A stretch of 64,000 nt of DNA from Haematobia irritans. Taxonomy: Eukaryota > Arthropoda > Insecta > Diptera > Muscidae. The DNA lies in contig NC_134397.1 of the NCBI RefSeq assembly GCF_050003625.1, positions 219,542,537 to 219,606,536 of the forward strand, read 5' to 3'. The translations under genes and the position numbers were made by a program. This document shows, piece after piece, positions 20,904 to 33,599 of this stretch (positions are counted from its first letter, which is position 1; each line of letters opens with the position of its first letter). Below the pieces are notes generated by a model. The model was not told where the DNA came from and ran no database searches. It saw only the letters and a list, made by a program, of their open reading frames with translations.

Positions 20904-23053
20904 ATATACAAATCATGGTTATCATAGGATGAGAATTAAAAGCGGGAGTTCAGTCTTAGTAAAGCAAAAAAAGCGAACCTTGTATTAGAATTTCCCTCAT
21001 GCCCGAAATGTTTTGCAAATGGTCATGGACCTAGAGCGTTTTCAATTGAAGACCAATCAATTTTATAACTTTGGTTTACCTTATTCCAAAAATGTCCTCC
21101 AAAAGATGTCCTTTATTTTAACTACACAAGAAGTTTTTTGATTAAATTTTTTTAATAAATTGCATTTTTCATATTTTTAATAGGTAATTTTAATTTTTGT
21201 TTTATTTCAAGTAGGTAAAAAATAAATGATAAATTCATTCTAGAAAAATTGCTAATTCTTGAAAATAGTTGAGGTCAAACGTTTCAGACAAGTGCTGGAA
21301 TGCATTAAATTTTTTTTTTGCAAAATATTACAAACTTATTTAATTGACAACCAATGCACTGAATTCGGATCACAAAATAAAATAGTTCATATTTTCCTAA
21401 AATGGCAGAAGTTTGCTTGAATTGAGTTCATAAGTCTCTCAAATGAGTAAATTTTATTAAAATTGTACCTGTCTCGAACTTCGTACAGCGCTAAAGACAT
21501 TTTAACAATTTTTAAATCAAATTTTTTCTTCCAACATATGAAATTTTCTTAAACAACAGAAAAAATTATTTATTTTTAAAAAGTTTTCTTCAATTTGACA
21601 AAAGGTATTAACTTATTTGTAACATGTTGCAATTAGAAAACTATTTTAGTTAAAATTTTCTAAAATAAACCTACATTTTCTTCCACGGTGGGGTCACATT
21701 TTTTTTTGTGTGTATGACAAGCACATGTAAAATTTATCGCTTCTAAGGCAATTTTGCACCACACCGGTTCCAAAAAGAACAGTTTCACTACTATTTTGAC
21801 GACGCTTGTTTTGCTGTGTACTTTTAGTACTGATTAAATTTTGGATATTATTTGGGATGGGAAAATTTCCTACCAAGAAGAAGATAGGAGTTCGATTTTG
21901 ATTATTTAAAAATTTTCTGTTACAAATAAATTTCTTTCATTACCTCATGGCTTCATCAATCGTCCTCAAGGCCCCCGAGAAAAACTAAATTCCCCATTAT
22001 TGCAGCAGGCTTATTGGTTCATGTCTTCTTGTAATCGTCGATTTGCTGTCACAGTTGTTTTTTTGCCAAGCGATAGTAGTTTTGTACTTTTCAATTCGTT
22101 GTTGCCCATTGCCGATAATATTGTTGTAATTATTGTTGTTGTCAAGCTGACACTTATATTTGTCATTTGCTGTCATCTTAAAGATACAAAAAAAAAAAAC
22201 ATACAAAATACTACAAAAATGCTAAGGCAACTGTTTCTTCTCTCTTTCAAGAAGTGAGCAGTAAGTCAGTCCTTCAATAGTTATGAAGAAGATACTTATC
22301 GCAGCAATAAGTTGCTGTATCCCAGCAAACAATTTGAGGGTTTGTAAACGAACTTCCAGTACTTTACGTTGTGAGAGTAGTTTATTTGTAAAATTAACAA
22401 TATGTGGGTTTAGGACGATATGTGCTACAAAGGCAATGATGGAAAGAGCTTATTAAGCTGATAAAAATCGAATATGAGAATTGAAACACATGTTCAAAAA
22501 CAATTTCTTGACTTGGCTTTCAGACTGGAAATAAAGTCACAACCCAGAAATAAATTTTCCAATTTTTGGAAGTGTTCTAATACCAGAGGATATCCAAGCG
22601 TTATATATTAAACTCGGCTTTATTCTTGGGCAATAGTGTAAGCAAGAGATTGTCATGTCATATTATGCCTTATATCGTTGGCACAAAATCACCAAATTGG
22701 TAGGGTTTTCCATTTTTAAGGAAGATGAACTTAATTTACCTCAGGAGAATGTAAGAAGCTCATTTAAGCAATACATTTGGATATCTCACCTAAAGAAGAT
22801 CGCTTCATCAGCTATACAACACTACCTACTACATATTTGCATATGCTGAGTCTTATGGATATGATGAGTCTTATGGAATCTTCCTGAAATGAAATAAATT
22901 CAGATTTATCAGAGAATATCTGTTACCCAACTTCCGATTTTGTGGGAATGCTAGGCAGAATATTCGCATGATAACAAAATGTAGACTCTAGTTTAAGTTA
23001 TTGCTGAAATTATAAAAGTAGGGCTGAAATTATATAGCTTCATTAGGTGTGGT
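20904..23053. other. Unassigned intronic DNA
   Basis: AT-rich. The frame at 22000-22257 has no recognisable family and low-complexity composition. Nothing supported. Confidence 0.45.
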
Positions 23054-23320
23054 ATAGGTTAGGGTAAGTTAGGTGGCAGCCCGATGTATCAGGCTCACTT
23101 AGACTATTCCGTCCATTGTGATACCACATTGGTGAACTTCTCTCTTATCTTCTCTCTTATTATAGGTGATGGTATAAGAAGAAGGTCCCTTGTCGTTGAG
23201 ATAAACATAGAATCGGACAGCACTCATTGATAAGAGATAAGTTCAGCACTTGTGGTATCAAAATGGACGGAATATTTTAAATGAGCCTATAATTAAGAGC
23301 TGCCACTAGACCTAACCTAA
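23054..23320. mobile_element. Head-to-head pair of SINE family S tail fragments
   Basis: 23054-23158 is a minus-oriented tail (taggttagggtaagttaggt through cttctctcttat, with an 11-bp duplication). About 23176-23320 is a diverged plus-oriented fragment (aaggtcccttgtcgttgag to cctaacctaa). Together they make an imperfect inverted repeat. Confidence 0.75.
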
Positions 23321-23552
23321 GTAATGGAGTTCTTCTATTGTTTCCAAAATTGTGTAGGTTTTTTTTTTTTACTGGAAACACTCATGGACTTCGACAAAAG
23401 CTTACTTTAGTGCAACTGGCTAAGAGAGTTTTATAGCACTAAACGACCTTTCAACTACTGAATTTATTGAAATCAGGATTCGTGTCATTTTTGTTCTAGT
23501 ATCTTTTTGTCACAATTTTTTTGATGATTAATGACAGAGAAACGAATTCATA

Positions 23553-23868
23553 TAGGTTAGGTTAGGTGGCAGCCCGATGTATCAGGCTCACTTAGACTAT
23601 TCAGTCCATTGTGATAGCACATTGGTGAACTTCTCTCTTATCACTGAGTGCTGCCCGAATCCATGCTAAGCTCAATGACAAGGGACCTCCTTTTTATAGC
23701 CGAGTCCGAACGGCGTTCCACATTGCAGTGAAACCACTTAGAGAAGTTTTGAAACCCTCAGAAATGTCACCAGCATTACTGAGGTGGGATAATCCACCGC
23801 TGAAAAACTTTTTGGTGTTCGCTCGAAGCAGGAATCGAACCCACGACCTTGTGTATGCAAGGCGGCCC
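23553..23868 (-). mobile_element. SINE family S, head-truncated
   Basis: Minus-oriented copy with tail (taggttaggttaggtggcag), body and B box. It breaks off at 'tgcaaggcgg' inside the tRNA-like head, so the A box is lost. Confidence 0.87.
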
Positions 23869-24778
23869 AGAAATTTACTGCTTACAGTGAGTGATATTTC
23901 CTACTACTTCCAAATTTTGTGAATATTTTTTTCGCTGGGTAGTTACATTGTACTAGCAAACCTATGACAGCCGCATCAACTTTTGTAAATTATTGCAGTC
24001 ATATTTATGAATTTAAAAACAACAACATTCGAATAGAGTTTCTTGTTTTTGTCTTCTTTAAGATCTTTGGTATTTGAACAAATCTGAATGAATGGGCTTG
24101 AATTTTAAGTATTTTGAAAATTTCAAAAATTTTTCAGAATCTGTACCAGTTGGTGGTACTGATTGGGTTAGAGTGTGCCAAAGCCTCTGCTAGCAATGGT
24201 AATCGCTGTATTATTGAAGCCACTTAACATTGGTATTGTCACTTTCGTTCAAAACAATTCTCAGTAGTTTCAAGTCATAGACGTTGTGAGTTTTTATAAC
24301 CGTTGGCAAAAATCACAGTTTCCACAGTAAGCTGGTATAGGGATTAAAATCTTCACAGAGTAAGGAACAATGGGAGAATATTGAAACAAAAAGAAAAATC
24401 GGAAATCTGTTTCGCTGATTCGCTAGCTATAAAATATAGAATCTGTAGGATTGATAATTTATAATTTCATATGAAGCCATTGGTTCAAATGTCAACCCGA
24501 GGATTGCAGAAATGTATATCTTCGCAGAAATGTATCTCTTACTCCGAACCGTCATTCCAGCCAGACTGTAACTGTATCTGGTAAGATGAATGCCTAGAAT
24601 TAACCTAAGACAGAACACAAAATTGGAGAAGCGGCATTAAGGGCATGACTGAAAAGGCTTGCAAATTCTGGATAGTAGGTTCAAATGTAGCAAGTGCAAG
24701 TCTATAAGATGTTAGTATAATTCAGATCTATTGAGCTAGAACCCAATAGGAAGGACGCAATGGTGAAGACTAAACTTC
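23869..24778. other. Unassigned intronic DNA
   Basis: A weak tRNA-like stretch near 24148-24215 (gttggtggtactgattgggttagagtgtgcc) resembles decayed SINE heads; otherwise nothing recognised. Confidence 0.4.
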
Positions 24779-25165
24779 CCAGCAAAAAAAGAGCTTCCAA
24801 AAAAGTAGTTTGGATCCCCAATCTGTGATCCGGAAGTAGTGCAAACTTAGATCATCTCCAATGAATTTTACATGGGCTTGTCATAGGATGGAAGTACTCC
24901 CTTTTTGGATCCTTTGCATTGCTTTAGAAGTTGTGCCCTGGAAGTTATTTTGAATGAAGAAATTTAAAAAGCGAAATTTTTTTTTTCAACCAATTTCACT
25001 TTTTTTCATCCATATGTTTTATTACACAATTATTTTCCTATTATCTAATTTTTACAATTTGAAAAACTTTTTCTTTCCGTCCAGGGGTTGAACCTGTGTT
25101 TGCTGGCACTATAACAGAACGCCTTAGCACACTCAGCCACAAACGCCATTGAACATAAAGCGTCG
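24779..25165 (-). mobile_element. tRNA-derived SINE candidate (CCCAGCAAAAA type)
   Basis: On the minus strand, 25078-25160 reads as a tRNA-like head: A-box-like tggctgagtgtgctaaggcg, then B-box-like ggttcaacccc. The other end is 'cccagcaaaaaaagagcttcc'-like, a motif also seen at 44109. Family and exact ends uncertain. Confidence 0.5.
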
Positions 25166-25383
25166 AAAGGTCAATTCAAATGTTTGTGATATGATCGTAA
25201 TACGACACCAAGGAATAACATTCTAATTGCTTCTCGAGACGTTATTTATTAGTATGAACGAAAAAATAAGAAACGCAGGTTCAAATCTCATAGGCGGCAA
25301 TTTTTATTTTCGGTATATATTTTCGTATAAATATATTTTTCCATTAAAAATCAACAAAAATATTAAAAATTCTCGTAATTTGC

Positions 25384-26160
25384 AAAACCTTCTCAAAAGA
25401 ACTTCCATGGAAGCGAAAAAGTCAAACGGCACAGGTTCAAATCCCAGCGGAATGAAATTTATTTTTTTTTTTATTTTTTTTTAAATTAATTTCTATTTTT
25501 TTTAGTTTTTTATTAATTTCCATTTTTTTTTTAAATTTAATTATACAAAATTTGCACTTAAGATAGCCTGATTGCGTTCTTTCTAATACTTGTCCAAAAG
25601 GACTGCATCGGAAGTTGAAAAAACTCGATGGAGGATTCTGGGATGGGCTTTAAAAGAAATGTTTGTGCACTTGTCCAAAAGGACTGCATCGGAAGTTGAA
25701 AAAACTCGATGGGGGATTCTGGGATGGGCTTTAAAAGAAATGTTTGTGGATGGGCTTTAAAAGAAATGTTTCCAATTTTTTTTGCTGGGTTTTAATTGCG
25801 AAAGATTGGACCCAGGTAAGGAACTAGAACTTCCATGGAAGCGAAAAAGTCAAACGGCACAGGTTCAAATCCCAGCGGGGATGAAATTTATTTTTTTTTT
25901 TAGTTTTTTTTTTTTTTTAAATTAATTTCTATTTTTTAGTTTTTTATTATTTCCATTTTTTTTTAAATTTAATTATACAAAATTTGCACTTAAGATAGCC
26001 TGATTGCGTTCTTTCTAATACTTGTCCAAAAGGACTGCATCGGAAGTTGAAAAAACTCGATGGGGGATTCTGGGATGGGCTTTAAAAGAAATGTTTGTGG
26101 AACAACTTCCAATTTCTTTGCTGGGTTTTAATTGCGAAAGATTGGACCGAGGTAAGGAAC
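25384..26160 (+). repeat. ~428-bp tandem duplication with 81-bp subrepeats
   Basis: gaacttccatggaagcgaaa begins at 25399 and 25827. Each copy includes a B-box-like 'aggttcaaatcccagcgg', a T-rich tract and the block 'cttgtccaaaaggactgcat'. That block occurs at 25589, again 81 bp later at 25670, and at 26021. The repeated core looks tRNA-SINE-derived. Confidence 0.85.
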
Positions 26161-28175
26161 TAGATGAACAATTTGAGAAATGCAAGAAGAGGAGACACTA
26201 CTGATTCTACAATATAACACAGAAACCCTGAGGCTGGAGTGAATAGACCGGCAATTCTGAGTGAATGTAACGGCGAAACGGTTCAAAATGGTCACAGTTG
26301 TTGTAGAAATTTGACAAGATTGGAAAGGATAACGAAACCTAGTAACAGTACTTCTGCCGAAGTAGGAGCAATAATAAGTAGATCCTAAACTTGAAACTAT
26401 TTACCTAACATGAACCTATTTAGGACACGATGCATAAAAAAAACTCAAAAACAGGGGGAAGCTGGAAAAATGACAAGATATGATAGAAAAAGCTGAAGGA
26501 GAGAATTTTGACCGACCCTTGGGGTAGAGAACACATTTCCTCTAACACTGTCCTGATTCGAAAAATTGATATTTTGTCATGTGGGAACTAAGACGATATC
26601 AAACATGGACTTAATTGAGAAAAAAATTGGTATGCTGGGTATACTATAAAGCGTATTCGTAAACTGTGAGAATATAGGTAATAAATAATTAAATGGAATA
26701 AAATAAATAAATGTAGGTTGTCGCCTCTCCTTACACACATCAAACCAAAGAAGAACTTGATGTATTTTCATAGCCATAGTTAACGTAGTTCAGAGTATAA
26801 ATTCCCCCAGTGTGCTCATGACTCGTTAAAAGGCTCCATTTGTGCCAGCTGATGTGCCTCTAAAGTATGTACTAAGCTGTTGTTTAGATTGTCAATCTTC
26901 GCCACGTTCGCAACATAGCTTCTCATTGCTGTCGTCCCCTAGATTGTGCAAAATGGCTGGCCTACAGCCACTGAGTCACATATTAGCAATTGTCTGACTA
27001 GTCCTTGTCATCGACGCAATGCCTATACTTATTCGCAACACCACGAAAAGGACATTACAAGTTATAGACATTCTGCTTACATAGTCCTTCGTTGGTAAAA
27101 CAACATCTGTTGTACTTTCATAATGACATTGAAGTGAGGGTGTGGAAAAGTCAAGATGCTGTTGAAAGCATAAGAATTTACTTGCATTTTCCTATGGGAT
27201 GGGCTATTACTTCAAAACGATTTCACAGAATGTCCTTTATTGAGGCTTATTAGAAATCTAGTGTAGTTCATTCATAAGAAAGGATAACGGAAATTGTTTA
27301 AATCCAAGAAAATAAGAAAGGAAATCATAACGGATGCGTTAAGAATTTTAATTGAAACTATTTGAATTTTATTAGCACATAGGATTTGTTTAAAACATCT
27401 CTAGATAAGTAATATGACAAGATGGTGCTGGGAGCAATATTTTGGGTAAAGGGCGGCAGATCATATAAAAATTGAAATGAATTGATTTGTATAAAACTGA
27501 TGTTTCAATATGACAGAGGGCACTAATGGTTCTCAAGCTCGTGATATTATGAAAGTAAATAGTTTCCGGAATATTTGATCTTACACAAAAAAACTTGTTG
27601 ACATTATGAAAACTGCTAATAAGTAACAGAGTTCTAAGTTTCATAAAATCTTTCCCATCTTTAATTTTCGTATTAATTTATTCCTACTATTATATGCATT
27701 AATTATTTCGACATATTTCCAAATTAGCCTATAGGAGGTTTTTGGCATAATTTACCATCTAAACCATTTTCTTGTTCAATTATAAAATAAATACCAATTG
27801 TGTCCTTTTAGGTCTCGTAAATTGTCTCATTTAAATAATCCTTTAGGTCTTAATATATGGTCAATGAGCATGTAACCTATTTCAACATTTGCCTTTATTG
27901 TCTGGTTGATTATATTGAACAAAGAAATAAGGCCATATCCTATGATAATTGTGGTATTATGATGGTACATCACTGTTTAATATTTTGCCCTATCCCATCT
28001 TATGGCTAACCAACACCCCAAAACAAAAAGGACAATGGTCGGACAATGTTCTATTTGTATTTGAAATATGTTGAGAATGTATTCTGTACTCTTATTATTA
28101 TATTCACATATTTTAATATTTTATTTCATATCTTTGCTTGGAGTTCCGTTTCCTTTGCCTCTTTCACTCTGTGTC
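26161..28175. other. Unassigned intronic DNA
   Basis: AT-rich, no gene, RNA or recurrent repeat recognised. Confidence 0.45.
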
Positions 28176-28202
28176 GCTCTCTCTCTCTCTCTCTCTCTCT
28201 CT
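28172..28202. repeat. (CT)n microsatellite
   Basis: About 13 CT dinucleotides in a row. Confidence 0.98.
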
Positions 28203-28888
28203 TTAAATATACATTTGTGTATGTAGTATATACTGAAGAAAAAGGATGAAACTTTGGGACTTTAGTAAACTCAAAATGAGACCATCATAAGTATTTATTT
28301 GAATTCCTCTATGTATGGCATATAATATGAGTTTGTTGTAGCATTGGGAACATCCAGCGCTTCCATTGAGCAACATACTCAATAATGTTATGCTATGAAA
28401 TATGCATAACAACACTGGATCCTTAGTACTTTAAGATTAGTATACGTAACTCTTTATGATATTGTGATTTTTAAAGCAGCCAGAGCATTACGAAGCATTA
28501 CGATATTCGATCAGTCACACTGTTTAGTGAGAGTTATTTTATACATTTTGCAAATTACAATTTTCTTTCAGGGGAAGAGTATCAAAAAAAGTGGCACATT
28601 GACCACTTTGCATGTAAATTTCATAGTTACAATTACAACAATTGTCCAAAAATGGAATAAGCCAATAACCATTACTACCTATTTACAAACACGTACTATC
28701 ATTTTTTTCTGATTCAATCACGAAATTAATTGATCCAATAAATTTTTTAATTGAAATGTCTTCAATCACCGAAATGATAATATCAATTAAAAAGTTTATT
28801 GAAAGTCAACTATAAAGTTAATTGAAAGTCAATAAAAAAAAAAAATAATAATTGATACTGTTGTTTTAATTAGTTGACCTTTAAACTT

Positions 28889-29457
28889 TTAATTATATTT
28901 GCTTAGTTCGGCTTGAGGTCATGTGAATAAAAACAGATGTTGTTGTTTTTTGAGTTGTATTTTTATATTTAAAATTTTCCAATATTTCGAGACATCTCCG
29001 ATGCTCGTTTTCAGGGAAATTACTTTAAACAAAAAGACAAAACATTTAACACATTAACAAAAAATATATCATTACATGAAAAACACAGATAATTACATTA
29101 AAATTTAAAGAACAGTGAACTTCTTTACAAGGGAGTATATTTACAACTATATTTATAGAAATATTGTACGAAAATATAGAAAGACAGATTAGCTTTTAGT
29201 TGTAAATATACTCCCTTGTAAAGAAGTTCACTGTTCTTTAAATTTAAATGTAATTATCTGTGTTTTTCATGTAATGATATATTTTTTGTTAATGTGTTAA
29301 ATGTTTTGTCTTTTTGTTTAAAGTAATTTCCCTGAAGACGAGCATCGGAGATGTCTCGAAATATTGGAAAATTTTAAATATAAAAATACAACTCAAAAAA
29401 CAACAACATCTGTTTTTATTCACATGACCTCAAGCCGAACTAAGCAAATATAATTAA
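28889..29457. mobile_element. Foldback element with 261-bp arms
   Basis: 28889-29149 is the reverse complement of 29197-29457, both 261 bp, around a 47-bp spacer. I see only two or so mismatches (CGTTTTC vs CGTCTTC; one in the run near 29100). Outer ends read TTAATTATATTTGCTTAG. The arms contain a motif resembling a hammerhead ribozyme core. 'ataattgatact' appears outside both ends. No ORF. A diverged piece of the arm recurs inside the array at 62955-63030 and 63545-63640. Confidence 0.92.
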
Positions 29458-29550
29458 TAATTGATACTATTAAGTTTTGTGATTGATTTTTGTTTCAATT
29501 AAAAAATTTTGTTCAATCAATTAAATTTTTAATTGTATATTTTTGAAAAC

Positions 29551-29887
29551 TGGTGCAATGGTTAGCATGCCCGCCTTGCATACACAAGGTCGTGGGTTCG
29601 ATTCCTGCTTCGACCGAACACCAACAAGTTTTTCAACGGTGGATTATCCCACCTCAGTAATACTGGTGACATTTCTGAGGGTTTCAAAACTTCTCTAAGT
29701 GGTTTCACTGCAATGTGGAACGCCGTTCGGACTCGGCTATAAAAAGGAGGTCGCTTGTCATTGAGCTTAACATGGAATCGAGCAGCACTCAGTGATAAGA
29801 GAGAAGTTCACCAATGTGGTATCACAATGGACTGAATAGTCTAAGTGAGCCCGATACATCGGGCTGCTACCTAACCTAACCTAACCT
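29551..29887 (+). mobile_element. SINE family S, slightly 5'-truncated
   Basis: Starts at the A box (tggtgcaatggttagcatg), lacking about 12 bp of the head. Complete through B box, body and the tail, which is three to four CCTAA units. Confidence 0.9.
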
Positions 29888-30241
29888 TAGGACTTTAATT
29901 AGAAAAATTTTCGTGGAATGTTTTTCTGTGCAGTACTTCTGATTATTTGACTCACCAAAGTAATCCCGAGGATCATATCTTATTTATAACTAATAAAGCT
30001 TAAAAAAAATGTGTCACTTCTTGTGTCATAGTCTCTAGTTTTTTATCAACTAAGGACTCTTTTGCCTTTAGTAGATATAATTGTGTCCGTCCATCGGTAT
30101 AACTTTGCATAATTTTTGCGGAGATTTTCTCCATCCCTTAAGGATTTTCGTATTGATTCCGTGTCAAAGATTCGGCTTCTTTAAAGTAAGGACAGCTTTT
30201 AAGGGCCTATCTAGCTCTAAAAAATTAAATTTAGGTTACAG
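29888..30241. mobile_element. CACTG-type MITE relic
   Basis: From about 30080 it matches the 'attgattccg...tcaaagattcggcttcttta...ctatctagc' block of the copies at 13700 and 34320. Confidence 0.5.
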
Positions 30242-30920
30242 ATCTCTCTCACTGAAAAAAAATCTCTCTCACTGAAAAAAAAAATATCTCTCTCACTGAA
30301 AAAAATATTGTCGTGAGGCCAAAGATTTCATGTCCTTAAAATACGAATGCAAATTTTGCTTAGCGTAGAAGACGCATTTCTCTAATATAAAGTTTTTTCC
30401 TTGTCCAAAAGTCGACAAACTTTTCAATGAAAACATGTTGTCCTTACAATTAAGTGATTTGGCTTAAAAATGGGTATCATAACATGAAAGAAAAAATGTT
30501 TGGGCTAAGGTCAACTTGACTTTAATAATTCAGAAAAAAATCATTAAAAATTAATGAAATTGTCTTTAAATTTGTGGTCTTTTTGCATCTTGACTACAAA
30601 GCAAAAAATCGTTCAAAAATAGGACATGTTTTTCAACACTTTCTATTAAAGACGTTTTTTACTTGAAACATGACATACTTTCTGCTGTTTCTACTGTGTA
30701 TGAATTTGAAAAATAAAGTGGTCATTAACTTGTTTTTAAAGGACTGTGAAAAGCTGCAAAAGCGAAAAAATTAAAATTTGCTTCCTAGAGTCAAGTACAC
30801 AAAACTCAAATTTAAAAGACAATTGTATCTTAAAAATATCCTTACTTGAATTCTCCGCTTTTTGGCTCGGAATCAATACCAAAATTGTTAAAGTAAAGAC
30901 AAAATCTTTTGAACCGGGCA
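30242..30920 (-). mobile_element. CACTG-type MITE, triplicated terminus
   Basis: The terminus 'tctctctcactgaaaaaa' occurs three times in a row (30243-30305), then the body 'attgtcgtgaggccaaagat' onward matches the reverse complement of 33590 down to 32740. Longer than that copy; truncated at about 30920 (ttgaaccgggca). Confidence 0.75.
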
Positions 30921-31740
30921 GTTTTCGGATTTGCATTATCTTTTTGCGATATGGTGACAAAGCTCTTGATGTATAGTCGTATGAAAAATCCACATTATGA
31001 CTGATTCTTCAAAGTAAAACATATTTTCTTAATTTCAAAAAACACTTTAACCAAAAATGAAAAATATACAAAATAAGTTTTGGTCTATATTTGAAGCAGT
31101 TTTTATCTTTAATCATAAGAATCAGTATTTCATTTAATTTAACGATTATTTTGTAGAATCAAAAATGCTTTTCCTTTCCCGTAAAGAAAATTTTCCTTAC
31201 GTACGACTTTAACGAGACCCAAATTTAAAGGTAATATTTTTTAAAACAATAATTATGAACTATTCTCTAATTTTAGGAAACCCAACCCAACAAAGTATTC
31301 CCTTTAAATAGAAGAATTTTAATTAAAAGAAAGTTAAAAATCATTGCTTTAAGAACTATTTTCTTTAAACTTAGGACATGAATCTTTGAAGTCTATGCCC
31401 TTCCGTTAAAGTCGTATGTCTTTGAAGTAGGGAAAATTTAGCTGAGATATTGCATCCTTGGATTAAAAATAAAAAAAAAGTTTCATAAATAGGCTAATAT
31501 TTATTTTGAGGATTTTGCATCTTTAGTTTATTTGCTTTGCTTTTATTTAAAATTCAGAAAACTTGCTTTGAGATTTTTAAACTAACATTCATTGCCAAAT
31601 CGATAAATAAGATCTGAATCTCATTTGTATTTTTATATCGCATAGATTTAAATTTAAATTTGTAAATTTATATAGCATAGATTTAAAGCTAGACGGTTCC
31701 TTAACAAAATGTCCTTATGTCATGAAGGTACACTGAACCC
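30921..31740. mobile_element. Further CACTG-type MITE relics
   Basis: 31000-31220 matches 34670-34890 (caaagtaaaa, actttaa, tttgaagc, tatttcatttaattt, gaaaattttcctta). 31600-31740 matches the calls near 13780. Mosaic of old copies, no coding. Confidence 0.55.
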
Positions 31741-32728
31741 ACCAGGAAGAAAAATTTAATTTTAGAACATTTAGATTATTTTTAGAAAATTTTAACTAAA
31801 CAGTACTAAAAACGCTGACATCACGCCTATATAAAAAAAAATAAGTAAATATTTTTGAAGAAAATTTATTAGAAATAATTAATATGTTTCACTTGTTAAA
31901 GAAAATTTTATAGTAGAAGGAGAAAATTGGAGTTCAAAACTCCAAGAAAGTCTTTAGTGCCATACGAAGTTAAAGATGGGCGCATTTGTAATAAAAATTA
32001 CTAATTTAAATAAATAATGAAGTATATTGTGCGAAGTACGAATTTCGTAAATCTTTATGCTTCATTTGTGTATGTGTTTTTTAGTTAATTTAACTAACGT
32101 TCCCAAATAACTTTTAGAGTAAAGAAAACTTTATTCAAACATAATAATTGCATGAACTAAAATTAAGTTAAATTGGCTTTAGTGAAATATAGGGTTAATT
32201 TTTTTATATATTTGTTTTTTTTTTTTTGAGTGCACTTAGTAAGTAATAAATCGAATATTTTCCCTTATGAAACCACTGTTCTTTTCTCTCACTCACTGAT
32301 GATGATGATGGTTTCTATGTAACCGATGTTACCATCCATTCTTATTTCTTTTGTTGCCAAAGTATACGTATGAAATATGTTGGATAATGTATGACACACG
32401 GGTGTGTGTGTTCGTATGTCCTTTTGGTATGTTCTGTTGGCGTCTAAGACTTACTTACCGCCATTTTGCTTATTATTATATGTCAAGTAACACTTGTAAT
32501 ACTTCAAATACAATCTTTAGACACTTGTTCATCCACTGCCTGGGAAAGGACAACCCGTCTTCCCAACAAATCCGCACACACACACATAGCCGAAGTCATA
32601 GATATGGGCACATTTAGTAAGCCTTGCTCACGTACATTCTAATGTTCAACATTTATTCATTCACATACATTCATAAAATGCTTCATCCATGTCATATTAA
32701 TACAAACACATTTACACAATGTGTTCTC
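31741..32728. other. Unassigned intronic DNA
   Basis: No feature recognised besides a GATGAT run near 32297. Confidence 0.4.
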
Positions 32729-32730
32729 TA

Positions 32731-33597
32731 CACTGAAGAAAAAAGCATGCCCGGTTCCAAAGATTTTGTCTTTACTTTAACAAGATTGGTATTGATTCCG
32801 AACCAAAGAAGCGGAGAATTCAAGTAAGGATAGGATTGGGAGCCACCGTGGTGCAATGGTTAGCATGCTCGCCTTGCATACACAAGGTCGTGGGTTCGAT
32901 TCTTGCTTCGACCGAACACCAAAAAATTTTTCAGCGGTGGATTATCCCACCTCAGTAATGCTGGTGACATTTCTGAGGGTTTCAAAGCTTCTCTAAGTGG
33001 TTTCACTGCAATGTGGAACGCCGTTCGGACTCGGCTATAAAAAGAAGGTCCCTTGTCATTGAGCTTAACATGGAATCGGGCAGCACTCAGTGATAAGAGA
33101 GAAGTTCACCAATATGGTATCACAATGGACTGAATAGTCTAAGTGAGCCTGATACATCGGGCTGTCACCTACCCTAACCTAACCTAAGGATACTTTTAAG
33201 ACACAATTCTCTTTTAAATTTGGATTTTGTGTACTTGACTCTAGGAAGCAAATTTGAATTTTTTGCTTTTTCAGTTTTTTTTCATATGCTATCAAAGTCC
33301 TTTAAAATCGAGTTAACGAAAAAATTATTTTCCAGATTCAGACATGACTTCCAGTAGACAATTTCATTAATTTTAAAGAATTTTTCCCAAAAAAATTTTC
33401 TTTCATGTTATTATACCCATTTTTAAGTCCAATCACCTAATTATAAGGACAACAGGACTTCATTGAAAAGTTTATCGACTTTTGGACAAGGAAAAAAACT
33501 TTATATTAGAGAAATGCGTCTTCTACGCTAAGCAAAATTTACATTCGTATTTTAAGGACGTGAAATCTTTGGCCTCACGACAATATTTTTCTCAGTG
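32731..33597. mobile_element. CACTG-type MITE with TA target duplication
   Basis: Ends CACTGAAGAAAAA and (inverted) CACTGAGAAAAATATTG, with TA on both sides (32729-32730, 33598-33599). A SINE is nested at 32833-33184; the remainder is about 515 bp. TA duplication and short termini suggest a Tc1/mariner-type non-autonomous element. Confidence 0.8.
32833..33184 (+). mobile_element. SINE family S, full length, nested in MITE
   Basis: Complete head, A and B boxes, body and CCTAA tail. Flanked by taaggata on each side (32825-32832 and 33185-33192). The related MITE at 30830-30860 (reverse strand) has the uninterrupted site, so the target duplication is supported. Confidence 0.93.
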
Positions 33598-33599
33598 TA

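Noticed and set aside
22000..22257. ORF of 85 codons with hydrophobic stretches
   Set aside because: T-rich composition alone yields Phe/Leu/Val runs; no homologous repeat or family resemblance.
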